A stretch of DNA of 64,000 nucleotides from the NCBI RefSeq assembly GCF_008704555.1, contig NZ_CP023702.1, positions 3,782,001 through 3,846,000 on the forward strand, given 5' to 3'. Below, piece by piece: positions 51,384-60,302 of the stretch (within the stretch, counting starts at the first letter, position 1; every line of letters begins with the position of its first letter). Origin of the DNA: Streptomyces nitrosporeus. GTDB lineage: Bacteria > Actinomycetota > Actinomycetes > Streptomycetales > Streptomycetaceae. The notes beneath the pieces are model-generated. The model made no database searches and was not told where the DNA came from. It saw nothing but the letters and a program-made list of their open reading frames with translations. The position numbers and the translations under genes are program-made.

Positions 51384-52121
51384 GTGGCAGCGAGGACCGG
51401 GCGGGAAGAGCGCGTCGACGAGCCGGCGCCTCCACCGGCGCGCCGCCGCGGCCGCCCCGTCGTCGCGACGGCGGTCAGCCTCTTCGGCGAACTCCTGATC
51501 ACCGCGGGCCTGGTGCTGGGCCTCTTCGTCGTCTACTCGCTGTGGTGGACCAACGTGCTCGCCGACCGCGAGGCCGGCAAACAGGGCGCCACGGTACGCG
51601 ACCACTGGGCCGAGGGCCGGGGGCCCGGCGAGCTGGACACCAAGGACGGCATCGGCTTCCTGCACGTACCGGCCATGGAGAACGGCGAGGTGCTGGTCAA
51701 GAAGGGCACCGACACCGGGACCCTGAACAACGGCATCGCCGGTTACTACACGGACCCGGTGAAGTCGGCGCTCCCCTGGGACGAGAAGGGCAACTTCACG
51801 CTCGCCGCGCACCGGGACGGGCACGGCGCGAAGTTCCACAACATCGACAAGGTCAAGAAGGGCGACGCGATCGTCTTCGAGACCAAGGACACCTGGTACG
51901 TCTACAAGGTCTACGCGGACCTCCCCCGGACGTCGAAGTACAACGTGGACGCGATCGCGCCGGTGCCGAAGGAGTCGGGCGTGAAGAAGCCCGGCCGCTA
52001 CATCACGCTGACGACGTGCACACCCGTCTACACCTCGGAGTACCGGTACATCGTGTGGGGCGAGCTGGTCCGCACGGAGAGGGTCGACGCGGACCGCACC
52101 GTGCCGACTGAGCTGCGCTGA
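51384..52121 (+). CDS. Class E sortase (second copy)
   Basis: 245 aa from GTG 51384. A short cytosolic part, a membrane anchor (SLFGELLITAGLVLGLFVVY, about 34-53) and a complete sortase fold: His in LAAHRDGHGAKF, Cys in ITLTTCTPVY and Arg in SEYRYIVWGEL. It is a tandem paralogue of the preceding gene and probably SrtE2. Both have the same TLTTCTP active-site strand. The 36-nt gap suggests one transcript. Confidence 0.92.
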   Translation: MAARTGREERVDEPAPPPARRRGRPVVATAVSLFGELLITAGLVLGLFVVYSLWWTNVLADREAGKQGATVRDHWAEGRGPGELDTKDGIGFLHVPAMENGEVLVKKGTDTGTLNNGIAGYYTDPVKSALPWDEKGNFTLAAHRDGHGAKFHNIDKVKKGDAIVFETKDTWYVYKVYADLPRTSKYNVDAIAPVPKESGVKKPGRYITLTTCTPVYTSEYRYIVWGELVRTERVDADRTVPTELR

Positions 52122-52280
52122 GAGCCGTCCCACCGTGCCGGCCCGACGGGCAGCGCGTCCCGGCATCAGGATCGCGGGTGCGTTTCCCCCGACATATTCC
52201 TTATCGGGTTGATTGATCGGAGATCGATAATTTCATGGCGCATTCCGAGGTGTGGTGCTTCGGATTGCGTGCAAACTTCA

Positions 52281-52310
52281 TTGACCTTGTTGCCGGGGGC
52301 GTGGCAAGAT
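52281..52310 (+). promoter_or_regulatory. Candidate promoter of the SapA-like gene
   Basis: TTGACC (52281-52286), 18-nt spacer, CAAGAT (52305-52310), about 41 nt before the start codon, inside an AT-rich stretch (52190-52350) unlike its neighbours. Confidence 0.6.
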
Positions 52311-52350
52311 CAAAAAAGTTGAAATCGAGTGGATCTCCGAAGGAATAATA

Positions 52351-52818
52351 ATGCTTCTGAAACGTGTCGTTTCCGTACTGGTTTCTGTTTTTGCGCTGGG
52401 CTCATTCGGCCTCATGGCTGCTCCGGCTGCTTCGGCGGCCGGGTACGGGTGTTCCGGAAACCAGATCAACACTTATCCCGTGAAGACCAGCAGTGGCACC
52501 CTCTACGGGAACATTTATGTTTACTACGATTCTTCCACCGGGCGCAACTGCGCGGTCACGGTGAAGAATTCAACCGGTGGGTACGGATCGACCAGCTGGA
52601 CGAGCGTGACGCTCGCGGTCTGCAAGACGAGCACGGCCGGGTCGCCCTGCTACACGGACGGGCAGCCCACCGTGACGGACGGCGGGTACTACAAGCAGTA
52701 CGCCGGTCCGGTCAGCGTGAGCGCCGCGGGCAAGTGCATCAAGCTCTTCGGCCAGATCTCCGCCGACACCCCGATCGCCACCGGTCAGAGCCCGAGCTAC
52801 GGCGTCCACTGCGGATAA
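52351..52818 (+). CDS. Small secreted protein, spore-associated protein A (SapA)-like
   Basis: 155 aa from ATG 52351, with AAGGAATAATA before it. The signal peptide RVVSVLVSVFALGSFGLMAA ends with PAASAAG. The mature part begins YGCSGNQINTYPVKTSSGTL and has GNIYVYYDSSTGRNCAVTV, Cys pairs and GKCIKLFGQISAD, a compact beta-rich fold. The pattern matches SapA, a coat-like protein of Streptomyces spores. The first 100 bases are less GC-rich than the surroundings. It belongs to the accessory insert. Confidence 0.72.
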   Translation: MLLKRVVSVLVSVFALGSFGLMAAPAASAAGYGCSGNQINTYPVKTSSGTLYGNIYVYYDSSTGRNCAVTVKNSTGGYGSTSWTSVTLAVCKTSTAGSPCYTDGQPTVTDGGYYKQYAGPVSVSAAGKCIKLFGQISADTPIATGQSPSYGVHCG

Positions 52819-52960
52819 GCCGGCCGGCGACGCGGAGCACCGGCGCCGCCCCCGGCCGTGAGCCGTGAGGCCGCCCTTCCGGCCCCGGGTGGCACCGCAC
52901 GGCGCGGGGCGGGTGTCCGAGCCGTCCGCCGGGGATCCGCACCGCATGGGATGAGGTGCG

Positions 52961-52981
52961 GGTCCCCGGCGCCCGGGGACC
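52961..52981. terminator. Hairpin between convergent accessory genes
   Basis: 9-bp perfect stem GGTCCCCGG (52961-52969) with CCGGGGACC (52973-52981). It separates the SapA-like gene from the convergent lipoprotein gene. Confidence 0.55.
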
Positions 52982-53089
52982 GCGAGGCCGCATCGCGCGG
53001 TTCCCGGGGCCCGCTTCCCCCTCCGCGAACTCTGGACGGGAGGAGGAAGCCGGTTCACGTTCCCGCCCCCGTCCGTGCTTTCGGTGCCC

Positions 53090-54061
53090 TTACCGCTCCA
53101 GCACCTGTCCGGCGGCCTTCACCTTGCGGTCCAGTTCCGCCTTCACGCGTGACAGGGCTGCCGCGTTCTCCGCGACAGCTTTTTCCTGGAGGGCGAAGTC
53201 CACCGCGTACCAGACTCCGACCACGTTGTTCTCGTGCCGGCATTCCGCGTCCGCTTTCGCCACCTCCAGCTCACGGGTGCCGGGGAGCGGGGAATTTTTC
53301 CATTCCGGGTCGCCACCGGCGGCCAGAGGGTCCCTGTAGACGTGCCCCGCGGCTTTCATGCACCGTGACCAGGCGGCGAACACCTCTCTGGTCCGTCCGT
53401 CCTCCTGTGACCGCACCAGGGTCTCCATCTTCACGTCGACGGCGATCTGCGGATCGTACAGATCACCGTCCGCGCTCCCGGTCAACTTCTTCACGGCCTC
53501 GCCCATGCACCCGTGGTACGGCACGGTCTTTCCGTTGACCACCTGGCCGCCCGGACCGAATGCCTTCTCGGGGTCGGATGTGCCGCGGCCGGCGGTCACC
53601 ATGTCAGGGCTGGTTTTTCGGGCGGTCCCGGGGGCGGGCGGGTCTGCCGGGAACCCTCCCTCCGGGTGGTAGCCCCATTTCGCCATCAGCTGGGCGTTCT
53701 GGTGGCCGTACCGGCCGTCGGTCCGTGTTTTCGGGGCGTCGCTGTCACGTGGTGCCGGGGGATCCATCACAGGCTTGTGGTCGAACCCGAACCGTGCCAT
53801 GCAGAGGGAGACCGACTTCGTGTACGCCTTGTTTATGAGAGAAAGCTGGTCCGGGTTCACCAGATAGGTGTCGAGCGGCAGCGGTCTGTCGTTGGCTGAA
53901 TCGATCACCGGTACGACCGGTGCGGAGGCCGGGCCGGGCGAACCGTTTTCCGTCGCCTCGCCGTCGGCAGGCTGGTGTTCTCCGCCCGCACGTGTGCAAC
54001 CGATCAGCAGCAGCGGCAGGGCGATCACGCAGACAGCTGTCCTGAAGTGAGGAGGATGCAC
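53090..54061 (-). CDS. Putative lipoprotein of unknown function
   Basis: 323 aa from GTG 54061 (HPPHFRTAVCVIALPLLL). The lipobox LLIGC is clear, so the mature protein would be anchored by Cys near 20. The start is uncertain because the upstream ribosome-binding site is weak. The exported part repeats a pattern of CM-containing helices: SLCMARFGFDHKPV, YHGCMGEAVKKLTG and WSRCMKAAGHVYRDP, followed by Ala/Glu-rich helices. Such CM-x-A/G-G repeats occur in many Streptomyces lipoproteins of unknown role. It sits in the accessory insert, convergent with the SapA-like gene. Confidence 0.72.
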   Translation of the reverse strand: MHPPHFRTAVCVIALPLLLIGCTRAGGEHQPADGEATENGSPGPASAPVVPVIDSANDRPLPLDTYLVNPDQLSLINKAYTKSVSLCMARFGFDHKPVMDPPAPRDSDAPKTRTDGRYGHQNAQLMAKWGYHPEGGFPADPPAPGTARKTSPDMVTAGRGTSDPEKAFGPGGQVVNGKTVPYHGCMGEAVKKLTGSADGDLYDPQIAVDVKMETLVRSQEDGRTREVFAAWSRCMKAAGHVYRDPLAAGGDPEWKNSPLPGTRELEVAKADAECRHENNVVGVWYAVDFALQEKAVAENAAALSRVKAELDRKVKAAGQVLER

Positions 54062-54234
54062 CTGAATCTTTTCTTCCGTGGACGGCTCGGTAAAAGGTGA
54101 CGGGGATTTCCCGTGATCGGTGGCGGACCGCCGCCGCACGTCCGCCAGGGATGACGGGCAGGCCCTCGGGGGATGCGCCGTGGCGGTCCCGGCCGACGGG
54201 ACGCGGACAGGACCGCCACGGGAACACATGGGTG

Positions 54235-54657
54235 TCAGCCCACCTGGGAGGCGCCGAGCTTGCCCGATGCGTTGTCGTTCTTCAACGGCTCGGAAAGGTT
54301 GATCAAATGCCCCGGTGCGACCGTGATGCAGGCGACGCTGCAGTCGTAGTTGCTGTTGTAGTAGAGGTAGAAGTTCCGCGGAGTTCCACGGTTGTCCACC
54401 GCTCCGGCGTTGTTCTTCACCGATATGCCGGCGCCAGAACTTCCATTGGCGCCCGCCTTGAAGTAGCGGCCCGAGTAGTCAGGGATGTTTCCACTCTGCG
54501 CGAAGTATGCTCCGTATCCGTAGGAACTGGAGTTGTAGTAGAGGCATACCTCGTCGAAAAGGCAGTCGTAGGCGGGTGCCGCAGATGCCGTACCGGCTGC
54601 CCCTACGACTGCGGCAAAAGCCACGAAACCAGCGGCAACGGTTTTTCTCGCACGCAT
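54235..54657 (-). CDS. Secreted peptidase inhibitor family I36-like protein
   Basis: 140 aa from ATG 54657, with AGGGAGA upstream. The signal peptide VAAGFVAFAAVVGAAGTASA precedes a small fold with CLFDEVCLYYNSSSYGYGAY, a Gly/Ser loop, VKNNAGAVDNRGTPRNFYLY and CSVACITVAPG. The EVCLYYN and VKNNA-type strands match the I36 (SMPI-like) beta-gamma-crystallin fold. The likely role is inhibition of secreted proteases or a structural matrix role. It is less GC-rich than its neighbours. Confidence 0.8.
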   Translation of the reverse strand: MRARKTVAAGFVAFAAVVGAAGTASAAPAYDCLFDEVCLYYNSSSYGYGAYFAQSGNIPDYSGRYFKAGANGSSGAGISVKNNAGAVDNRGTPRNFYLYYNSNYDCSVACITVAPGHLINLSEPLKNDNASGKLGASQVG

Positions 54658-54826
54658 TTATTTTTCTCCCTGGTGCTCTGATCCATGGGGAAACTCTGAC
54701 TTCGAGGAGCGTACTACGGGAAGTTGATCATGGGTAGATGCCGACTTCCGGTAGGAATTATTTTTACTTGAGCGTGCCTTACGGGTGTAAATTGCCTCAT
54801 AGAGCTCGTAACGCGATCTTCGAAAC
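54658..54826. other. AT-richer spacer before the I36-like gene
   Basis: Low-GC region on the minus-strand upstream side of the I36-like gene. It presumably carries that promoter. Part of an approximately 600-nt interval to 55262 with no intact gene. Confidence 0.4.
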
Positions 54827-54829
54827 GTG

Positions 54830-54985
54830 CTGGTCGGCCGTGACCGGTGTGAGGATTCGGGCGTTCGTGACGGTGCGGGTACGCGGCCGCGGGTCGTGGA
54901 CGACGACGTGTGGGCGCTGATCGAGCCTCTCCCGCCGTCCTGGCCGGAGCGGTCTTTGAGGCCGGTGCCGGACCGGCTCTTGTCA
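54830..54985 (+). pseudogene. Truncated IS5-type transposase N-terminus
   Basis: In the plus frame, VVDDDVWALIEPLPPSWPER followed by SLRPVPDRL reproduces the start of IS5-family (DUF4096-type) transposases, which read DDxWALIEPLLPPWP...PVPDRL. After PDRL (about 54976) similarity is lost and the frame has no catalytic DDE domain. It is therefore a remnant of a mobile element. It marks the right border of the accessory insert next to pknB. Confidence 0.65.
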
Positions 54986-55198
54986 CGACGCGAGATCGTG
55001 GACCCGGACCCGCAGACACCGTCTTCTGAGCCTGTCCGGGAGAGGGAGGGTGTGCCGGCCGGCCGATTCCCGCGGGTACATCCCACTCGACGTCGGCGTA
55101 GGCGGACCACAGCGGCCGGGATTCCGCATGCGGGAGCGCCGCGCAGATGATGGCGGCAGAGCCGCGGTGGCGCCTTTGGCGAACGTGCCCGGGACAGC

Positions 55199-55242
55199 GA
55201 CGAGGGCTCCGGCCCACCTCACGGTGGGCCGGAGCCCTCGTC
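55199..55242 (-). terminator. pknB operon terminator
   Basis: 20-bp perfect stem (55199-55218 with 55223-55242), tetraloop TCAC, 21 nt beyond the pknB stop. It terminates the six-gene minus-strand operon. Confidence 0.92.
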
Positions 55243-55262
55243 GTCATCGCGTGCGGGGCCGG

Positions 55263-57257
55263 TCAGTCTCCGCTGCCACCGAAGAGACCGCCGAAGTCGC
55301 CTCCGCCTTCGCCTCCGCCACCGACGGTGATCAGGGTGACCGTGCTGCCCTTGTCGGCCGGGGTGTCGACACCGGGATTGCTGCCCATCACCTTGCCCTG
55401 GTCGGACGAGCCGGGCTGGAGCGCCACCACGAAGCCCAGAGCTTCGAGCTGGGCCTTCGCCTCCCCGTAGTTCTTCCCGCGGATGTCACCGGGGATCGTC
55501 ACCTTCTCCGGCTCGGCCGGCCCCTTGGAGATGTCCAGGACGATCTGGGTGTCCTTGGCCTGCTTGCTCGGACCTTGGGGGGTCTGGCCGACGACGGTGT
55601 CCTTCGGCTGGTCGGAGTCGACGTACCGCTGGGAGATGTTGGTGAAGCCGATACCCCGGAGCTGCGCCTCCGCCTCCGCGTAGGACCGGTTCAGGACCGG
55701 GAGATCGAGCAGGGCCTCCTTGGCGACCGTGATCGTGATCTCGGACTCCTTCTTCGCCTTGGAGCCGCCCTCGGGGTCCTGCTTGGTGACCGTGCCCGGG
55801 GTCGCGTCGGACTCCACCGAGGTGACGTTCACCGTGAAGCCCTTGTCCTCCAGCTCCTTGCGGGCGGTCTCCTCGGTCTTCTCCACGACGTTCGGGACCT
55901 CGACCTCGGGGGCGCCCGTGGAGACCACGACCGTGACGGTGTCGCCCTTCGTCATCTTCGCACCGTCGTCCGCCGCGGGGCTCTGGCTGCAGACCTCGCC
56001 CTCGTCCTGCTTCTCGCAGGGCTCCTTCGAGCCGACCTTGAGGACGACCCCGGAGTTGTCCGCGAAGTCCTGCGCCTTCTCGACCGTCAGGCCGACCAGC
56101 TGCGGCACCGGTGTCTTGTCGTCGCCGCCGCTGTCGGTGGAGAGCGCGCGGCCGATGAAGATCGCGCCGATGAGCACCAGGACACCGGCGACGACCAGCA
56201 GGATCGTCGAGGTGTTGCTCTTCTTCTGGCCCTGGCGCCGGCGGTCCGGGCGGTCGTCGTAGCCGTAACCGCCGTCGTCGGGGTTGACCGGCGGCAGCAT
56301 GGACGTCGGGGCCCCGTTCGGGTCCGCCGCGCGCAGGGCCGTGGTCGGCTGGTCGTTGGCGTAACCGTCGTAGGCGCCGTAACCGCCCGCGCCCATCGCC
56401 GCCGCGGCCGCGACCGGCTGGCCGTCGAGGCAGGCCTCGATGTCGGCCCGCATCTCGTCGGCCGACTGGTAGCGGTAGTCGGGGTCCTTGGTGAGCGCCT
56501 TCAGCACGATCGCGTCCATGGCGGGCGTGATCTCGGGGTCGAAGTTGCTCGGCGGCTGAGGCTCCTCGCGTACGTGCTGGTAGGCGACCGCGACGGGCGA
56601 GTCACCGACGAACGGCGGCCGGACCGCGAGGAGTTCGTAGAGCAGACAGCCCGTGGAGTACAGGTCGGACCGCGCGTCGACCTGTTCACCCTTCGCCTGC
56701 TCCGGGGAGAGGTACTGGGCGGTGCCGATGACGGCGGCGGTCTGGGTCATCGTCATGCCGGAGTCACCCATCGCGCGGGCGATGCCGAAGTCCATGACCT
56801 TGACCTGGCCGGTGCGCGTCAGCATGACGTTCGCCGGCTTGATGTCGCGGTGGACGATCCCGGCGCGGTGCGAGTACTCCAGCGCCTGGAGGATCCCGAC
56901 CGTCATCTCCAGGATGCGCTCGGGCAGCAGCCTGCGCCCGGAGTGCAGCAGCTCCCGCAGCGTCGAGCCGTCCACGTACTCCATCACGATGTACGGGATG
57001 GACACACCGTCGACGTAGTCCTCGCCGGTGTCGTAGACGGCGACGATCGCCGGGTGGTTGAGCGAGGCGGCCGACTGGGCCTCCCGGCGGAAGCGGGCCT
57101 GGAAGGACGGGTCGCGGGCGAGATCGGCCCGCAGCGTCTTCACAGCGACGGTGCGGCCGAGCCGGGTGTCGTGCGCGAGGTACACCTCGGCCATGCCACC
57201 ACGGCCGAGCACCGAGCCCAGCTCGTACCGGCCGCCGAGGCGACGCGGCTCTTCCAT
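55263..57257 (-). CDS. pknB: PASTA-domain Ser/Thr protein kinase
   Basis: 664 aa from ATG 57257 (EEPRRLGGRYELGSVLGRGG). The kinase domain has the Gly loop GRGGMAEVY, Lys in VAVKTLRADL, HRDIKPANVML, DFGIAR and the activation loop GTAQYLSPEQ. A membrane segment (TSTILLVVAGVLVLIGAIFI, about 345) precedes four PASTA domains that bind muropeptides, visible as PQLVGLTVEKAQDF, VPNVVEKTEETARK, LPVLNRSYAEAEAQ and IPGDIRGKNYGEAK. It ends with a Gly-rich tail. It senses cell-wall fragments and phosphorylates division proteins such as those with FHA partners encoded upstream. Confidence 0.96.
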   Translation of the reverse strand: MEEPRRLGGRYELGSVLGRGGMAEVYLAHDTRLGRTVAVKTLRADLARDPSFQARFRREAQSAASLNHPAIVAVYDTGEDYVDGVSIPYIVMEYVDGSTLRELLHSGRRLLPERILEMTVGILQALEYSHRAGIVHRDIKPANVMLTRTGQVKVMDFGIARAMGDSGMTMTQTAAVIGTAQYLSPEQAKGEQVDARSDLYSTGCLLYELLAVRPPFVGDSPVAVAYQHVREEPQPPSNFDPEITPAMDAIVLKALTKDPDYRYQSADEMRADIEACLDGQPVAAAAAMGAGGYGAYDGYANDQPTTALRAADPNGAPTSMLPPVNPDDGGYGYDDRPDRRRQGQKKSNTSTILLVVAGVLVLIGAIFIGRALSTDSGGDDKTPVPQLVGLTVEKAQDFADNSGVVLKVGSKEPCEKQDEGEVCSQSPAADDGAKMTKGDTVTVVVSTGAPEVEVPNVVEKTEETARKELEDKGFTVNVTSVESDATPGTVTKQDPEGGSKAKKESEITITVAKEALLDLPVLNRSYAEAEAQLRGIGFTNISQRYVDSDQPKDTVVGQTPQGPSKQAKDTQIVLDISKGPAEPEKVTIPGDIRGKNYGEAKAQLEALGFVVALQPGSSDQGKVMGSNPGVDTPADKGSTVTLITVGGGGEGGGDFGGLFGGSGD

Positions 57258-57425
57258 AACTGATCCAGCCCTCTCCGTCAGTCCCGACCGCACCCGTGTG
57301 TGGTCCGGCGGTGCGCTGTTCCCGCTTACGCTACCGGGCTTGCCACGGGTGATCGCCCCGCACCCGACAGCTGATATCCGACCGGTATCCCAATGTGCTG
57401 GACCGGACAGAAGTTGTGACCGGAG

Positions 57426-58883
57426 TCACTTCTTTCCGTCGAGTACGGCCTTCATCACGCTCTTGGCGATCGGAGCGGCCAGCCCGCCGCCGGAGATGTC
57501 GTCACGCACGGCCTTGCCGTCCTCCACGACCACCGCCACGGCCACCGGCGACCCGCTGTCCGTCCTGGCGTACGAGATGAACCACGCGTACGGCTTCTCG
57601 CTGTTGTTGAGGCCGTGCTGCGCGGTCCCCGTCTTGCCACCGACTGTGACGCCGTCGATCCGGGCGTTGGTTCCCGTGCCGTCCTCGACGACGGTCTCCA
57701 TCATCCGCTGCACCTTCTGGGCGTTCTCCGCCGAGAGCGGCCGGCTCAACTGCTCCTTGTCATGGGTGTAGATGACGTCGAGGTTGGGCGCCTGGCGCTG
57801 GGCGACCATGTACGGCCGCATCAGCTTGCCGTCGTTGGCGATCGCGGCGGCCACCATGGCCATCTGGAGCGGTGTGGCGCGGTTGGAGGCCTGGCCGATG
57901 CCGGCCATGGCGTTCTGCGGCCGGTTGTCCTTCGGGTAGACGGCGGCGTCGGCGCGGACCGGGGTGAAGACCTCTTCGTTGAAGCCGAACTTCTCGGCCT
58001 GTTCGATCATCTTGTCGTTGCCGAGGTCGTCGCTCATCTTGCCGAAGACGGTGTTGCAGGACCAGCGCAGGGCCTCCCGCAGCGAGGCGTTCTCGCAGGG
58101 GATGCTGCCCTCGTTCTGCAGCAGGTTGGTCGAGAGCGGGAGGCGCCACGGCAGCGGGGACTCGGTCTCGGCGTCGATGTCGCTGTAGAGGCCGTTCTCC
58201 AGCGCCGCGGAGGCGGTGACCACCTTGAACGTCGAGCCGGGCGGGTAGGTCTCCCGCAGGGCCCGGTTCAGCATCGGCTTGTCCTCGTCCTTCAGGAGCT
58301 TCTGCCAGGCCTCGGAGTCCTTCATCGAGTTGCCCGCGAAGTCCGAGGGGTCGTACGAGGGGGTGCTGGCCAGCGCCAGGACCGCACCGGTCCGCGGATC
58401 GAGCGCGGCGACCGCGCCCTTCTTGTCGCCGAGGCCCTCGAAGGCGGCCCTCTGCGCGGCGCCGTCGAGGGTGGTGACGATGTTCCCGCCGGTCTGCCTC
58501 TCGCCGGTGAACATCGACAGGGTCCGGTCGAAGAACAGCTGGTCGCCGTTGCCGCTGAGGATGCCGTCCTCCAGGTTCTCCAGCTGGGAGGAGCCGAAGG
58601 CCTGCGAGGAGAAGCCCGTGACGGGCGCCCACAGGGGGCCGTCCTTCCAGACCCGCTTGTACCTGAAGTCGCTGCCCGTGGTCTCGACGGAACCGGTGAC
58701 CGGTTCGCCGTCGACGATGATGTCGCCGCGTTCGTGGGCGTACCGCTCGATCTCCACCCGGCGGTTGTGCTCGTTGGCGTTCAGCTCGTCGGCGCGGACG
58801 TACTGGAGGTAGTTGGTGCGGACCAGCAGCGCCAGGACGAGGATCCCGCAGAACATCGCGATCCTGCGGAGCGGCTTGTTCAC
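57426..58883 (-). CDS. pbpA: Class B penicillin-binding protein (PbpA-like)
   Basis: 485 aa, start GTG 58883 overlapping the ftsW stop. One anchor (RRIAMFCGILVLALLVRTNY) precedes a dimerisation domain and the transpeptidase: PGSTFK, SCN in LRWSCNTVFGKM, and KTGTAQHG. Catalytic residues are intact. It cross-links peptidoglycan with the adjacent SEDS protein. Orthologue of mycobacterial PbpA, encoded in the same order. Confidence 0.95.
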   Translation of the reverse strand: MNKPLRRIAMFCGILVLALLVRTNYLQYVRADELNANEHNRRVEIERYAHERGDIIVDGEPVTGSVETTGSDFRYKRVWKDGPLWAPVTGFSSQAFGSSQLENLEDGILSGNGDQLFFDRTLSMFTGERQTGGNIVTTLDGAAQRAAFEGLGDKKGAVAALDPRTGAVLALASTPSYDPSDFAGNSMKDSEAWQKLLKDEDKPMLNRALRETYPPGSTFKVVTASAALENGLYSDIDAETESPLPWRLPLSTNLLQNEGSIPCENASLREALRWSCNTVFGKMSDDLGNDKMIEQAEKFGFNEEVFTPVRADAAVYPKDNRPQNAMAGIGQASNRATPLQMAMVAAAIANDGKLMRPYMVAQRQAPNLDVIYTHDKEQLSRPLSAENAQKVQRMMETVVEDGTGTNARIDGVTVGGKTGTAQHGLNNSEKPYAWFISYARTDSGSPVAVAVVVEDGKAVRDDISGGGLAAPIAKSVMKAVLDGKK

Positions 58884-60280
58884 GGACGGACCACCTGGGT
58901 CATCTCGGCGTCCGGGGACGGCGCGGGAGCCGGGGCGGGCCGGCGGGCGGTGTCGCTGATCCTGATCAGGATGCCGATCAGGGCCCAGTTGGCGATGACG
59001 GACGAACCACCGGCCGCGAGGAACGGCATGGTCATACCGGTCAGCGGGATGAGGCCCATGACACCGCCGGCGACGACGAAGACCTGGATGGCGAAGGAGC
59101 CGGAGAGGCCGATGGCCAGCAGCTTGCCGAACGGGTCGCGGGCGGCGAGCGCGGTGCGCACACCGCGCTCGACGATCAGGGCGTACAGCAGGAGGAAGGC
59201 CATCATCCCGGCCAGTCCGAGCTCCTCGCCGACGGTGGCGAGGATGAAGTCGGAGTTGGCGGCGAAGCCGATGAGGTCGGAGTTGCCCTGACCGAGCCCC
59301 GTACCGAGGGTGCCACCGGAGCCGAAGGCCATGAGGGACTTGGCCATCTGCTCACTGGCGGCGATCTCGCCCCAGCCCGCGAAGGGGTCGAGCCAGGCGG
59401 TCACACGGTCCTGGACGTGCGGTTCGAAGGAGGCGACGCCCACCGCGCCGGCGGCGGACATGGCCAGGCCGAACACGATCCAGCTGGTGCGCTCGGTGGC
59501 CACGTACAGCATGACGACGAACATGCCGAAGAACAGCAGCGAGGTGCCGAGGTCCGTCTCGAAGACCAGGATGAGGATCGAGACCGCCCAGATCGCCAGG
59601 ATCGGTCCGAGGTCGCGGCCGCGGGGGAGGTACATGCCCATGAAGCGGCGGCTGGCGAGTGCCAGCGCGTCGCGCTTGACCATCAGGTAGCCGGAGAAGA
59701 ACACGGCGATGATGATCTTGGCGAACTCCCCGGGCTGGATCGTTCCGACGCCGGGGATCTTGATCCAGATCTTGGCGCCGTTCACCGCGGGGAAGAACAT
59801 CGGCAGGATGAGCAGCACGAGCGCGGCCAGCATCGAGATGTAGGTGTAGCGCTGCAGGATCCTGTGATCCTTCAGGACCAGGAGGACGACGACCAGCAGG
59901 GCCACCCCTGCAGCCGAGAACATCAGCTGCTTGGACGCGGCGGCGACGAAGTCCCGGGTGTTCTGGAACCGCTCGGACTGGTCCAGGCGCCAGATCAGCG
60001 CGAGCCCCAGCCCGTTCAGCAGCGTGGCCAGCGGCAGCAGCAGCGGGTCGGCGTAGCGGGCGAATCTCCGTACGGCGAGGTGTGCGACACCGCCGAGCAG
60101 CGCCAGTCCCAGCCCGTAGCCGAGCATGCCGGCGGGGAGTTCGCCGTTGAGCGCGAGGCCCACGTTGGCGTACGCGAACACCGAGATCAGCACGGCGAAG
60201 GCGACGAGCGCCAGCTCGGTGTTACGGCGGCTCGGTGCGTCGATCGCGCCGATGGTGGTGGTGTTGGTGACAACGCTCAT
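58880..60280 (-). CDS. SEDS-family peptidoglycan polymerase (FtsW/RodA)
   Basis: 466 aa. About 10-12 membrane segments, with the SEDS signatures KIPGVGTIQPGEFAKI, GDLGTSLLFFG-equivalent FETDLGTSLLFFGMF, and GVMGLIPLTGMTMPFLA near the end. It polymerises glycan strands from lipid II and pairs with the class B PBP just downstream. Position matches mycobacterial RodA (Rv0017c); the RodA-versus-FtsW label is not settled by sequence inspection. Polar C-terminal tail (APAPAPSPDAEM). Confidence 0.93.
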   Translation of the reverse strand: MSVVTNTTTIGAIDAPSRRNTELALVAFAVLISVFAYANVGLALNGELPAGMLGYGLGLALLGGVAHLAVRRFARYADPLLLPLATLLNGLGLALIWRLDQSERFQNTRDFVAAASKQLMFSAAGVALLVVVLLVLKDHRILQRYTYISMLAALVLLILPMFFPAVNGAKIWIKIPGVGTIQPGEFAKIIIAVFFSGYLMVKRDALALASRRFMGMYLPRGRDLGPILAIWAVSILILVFETDLGTSLLFFGMFVVMLYVATERTSWIVFGLAMSAAGAVGVASFEPHVQDRVTAWLDPFAGWGEIAASEQMAKSLMAFGSGGTLGTGLGQGNSDLIGFAANSDFILATVGEELGLAGMMAFLLLYALIVERGVRTALAARDPFGKLLAIGLSGSFAIQVFVVAGGVMGLIPLTGMTMPFLAAGGSSVIANWALIGILIRISDTARRPAPAPAPSPDAEMTQVVRP

Positions 60281-60302
60281 GGTGCTGAAGGCCCCCTACG
60301 GC

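Noticed and set aside
54983..55247. Short open frames on both strands between the transposase remnant and the pknB terminator
   Set aside because: No start signals, domains or codon bias; treated as decayed sequence.
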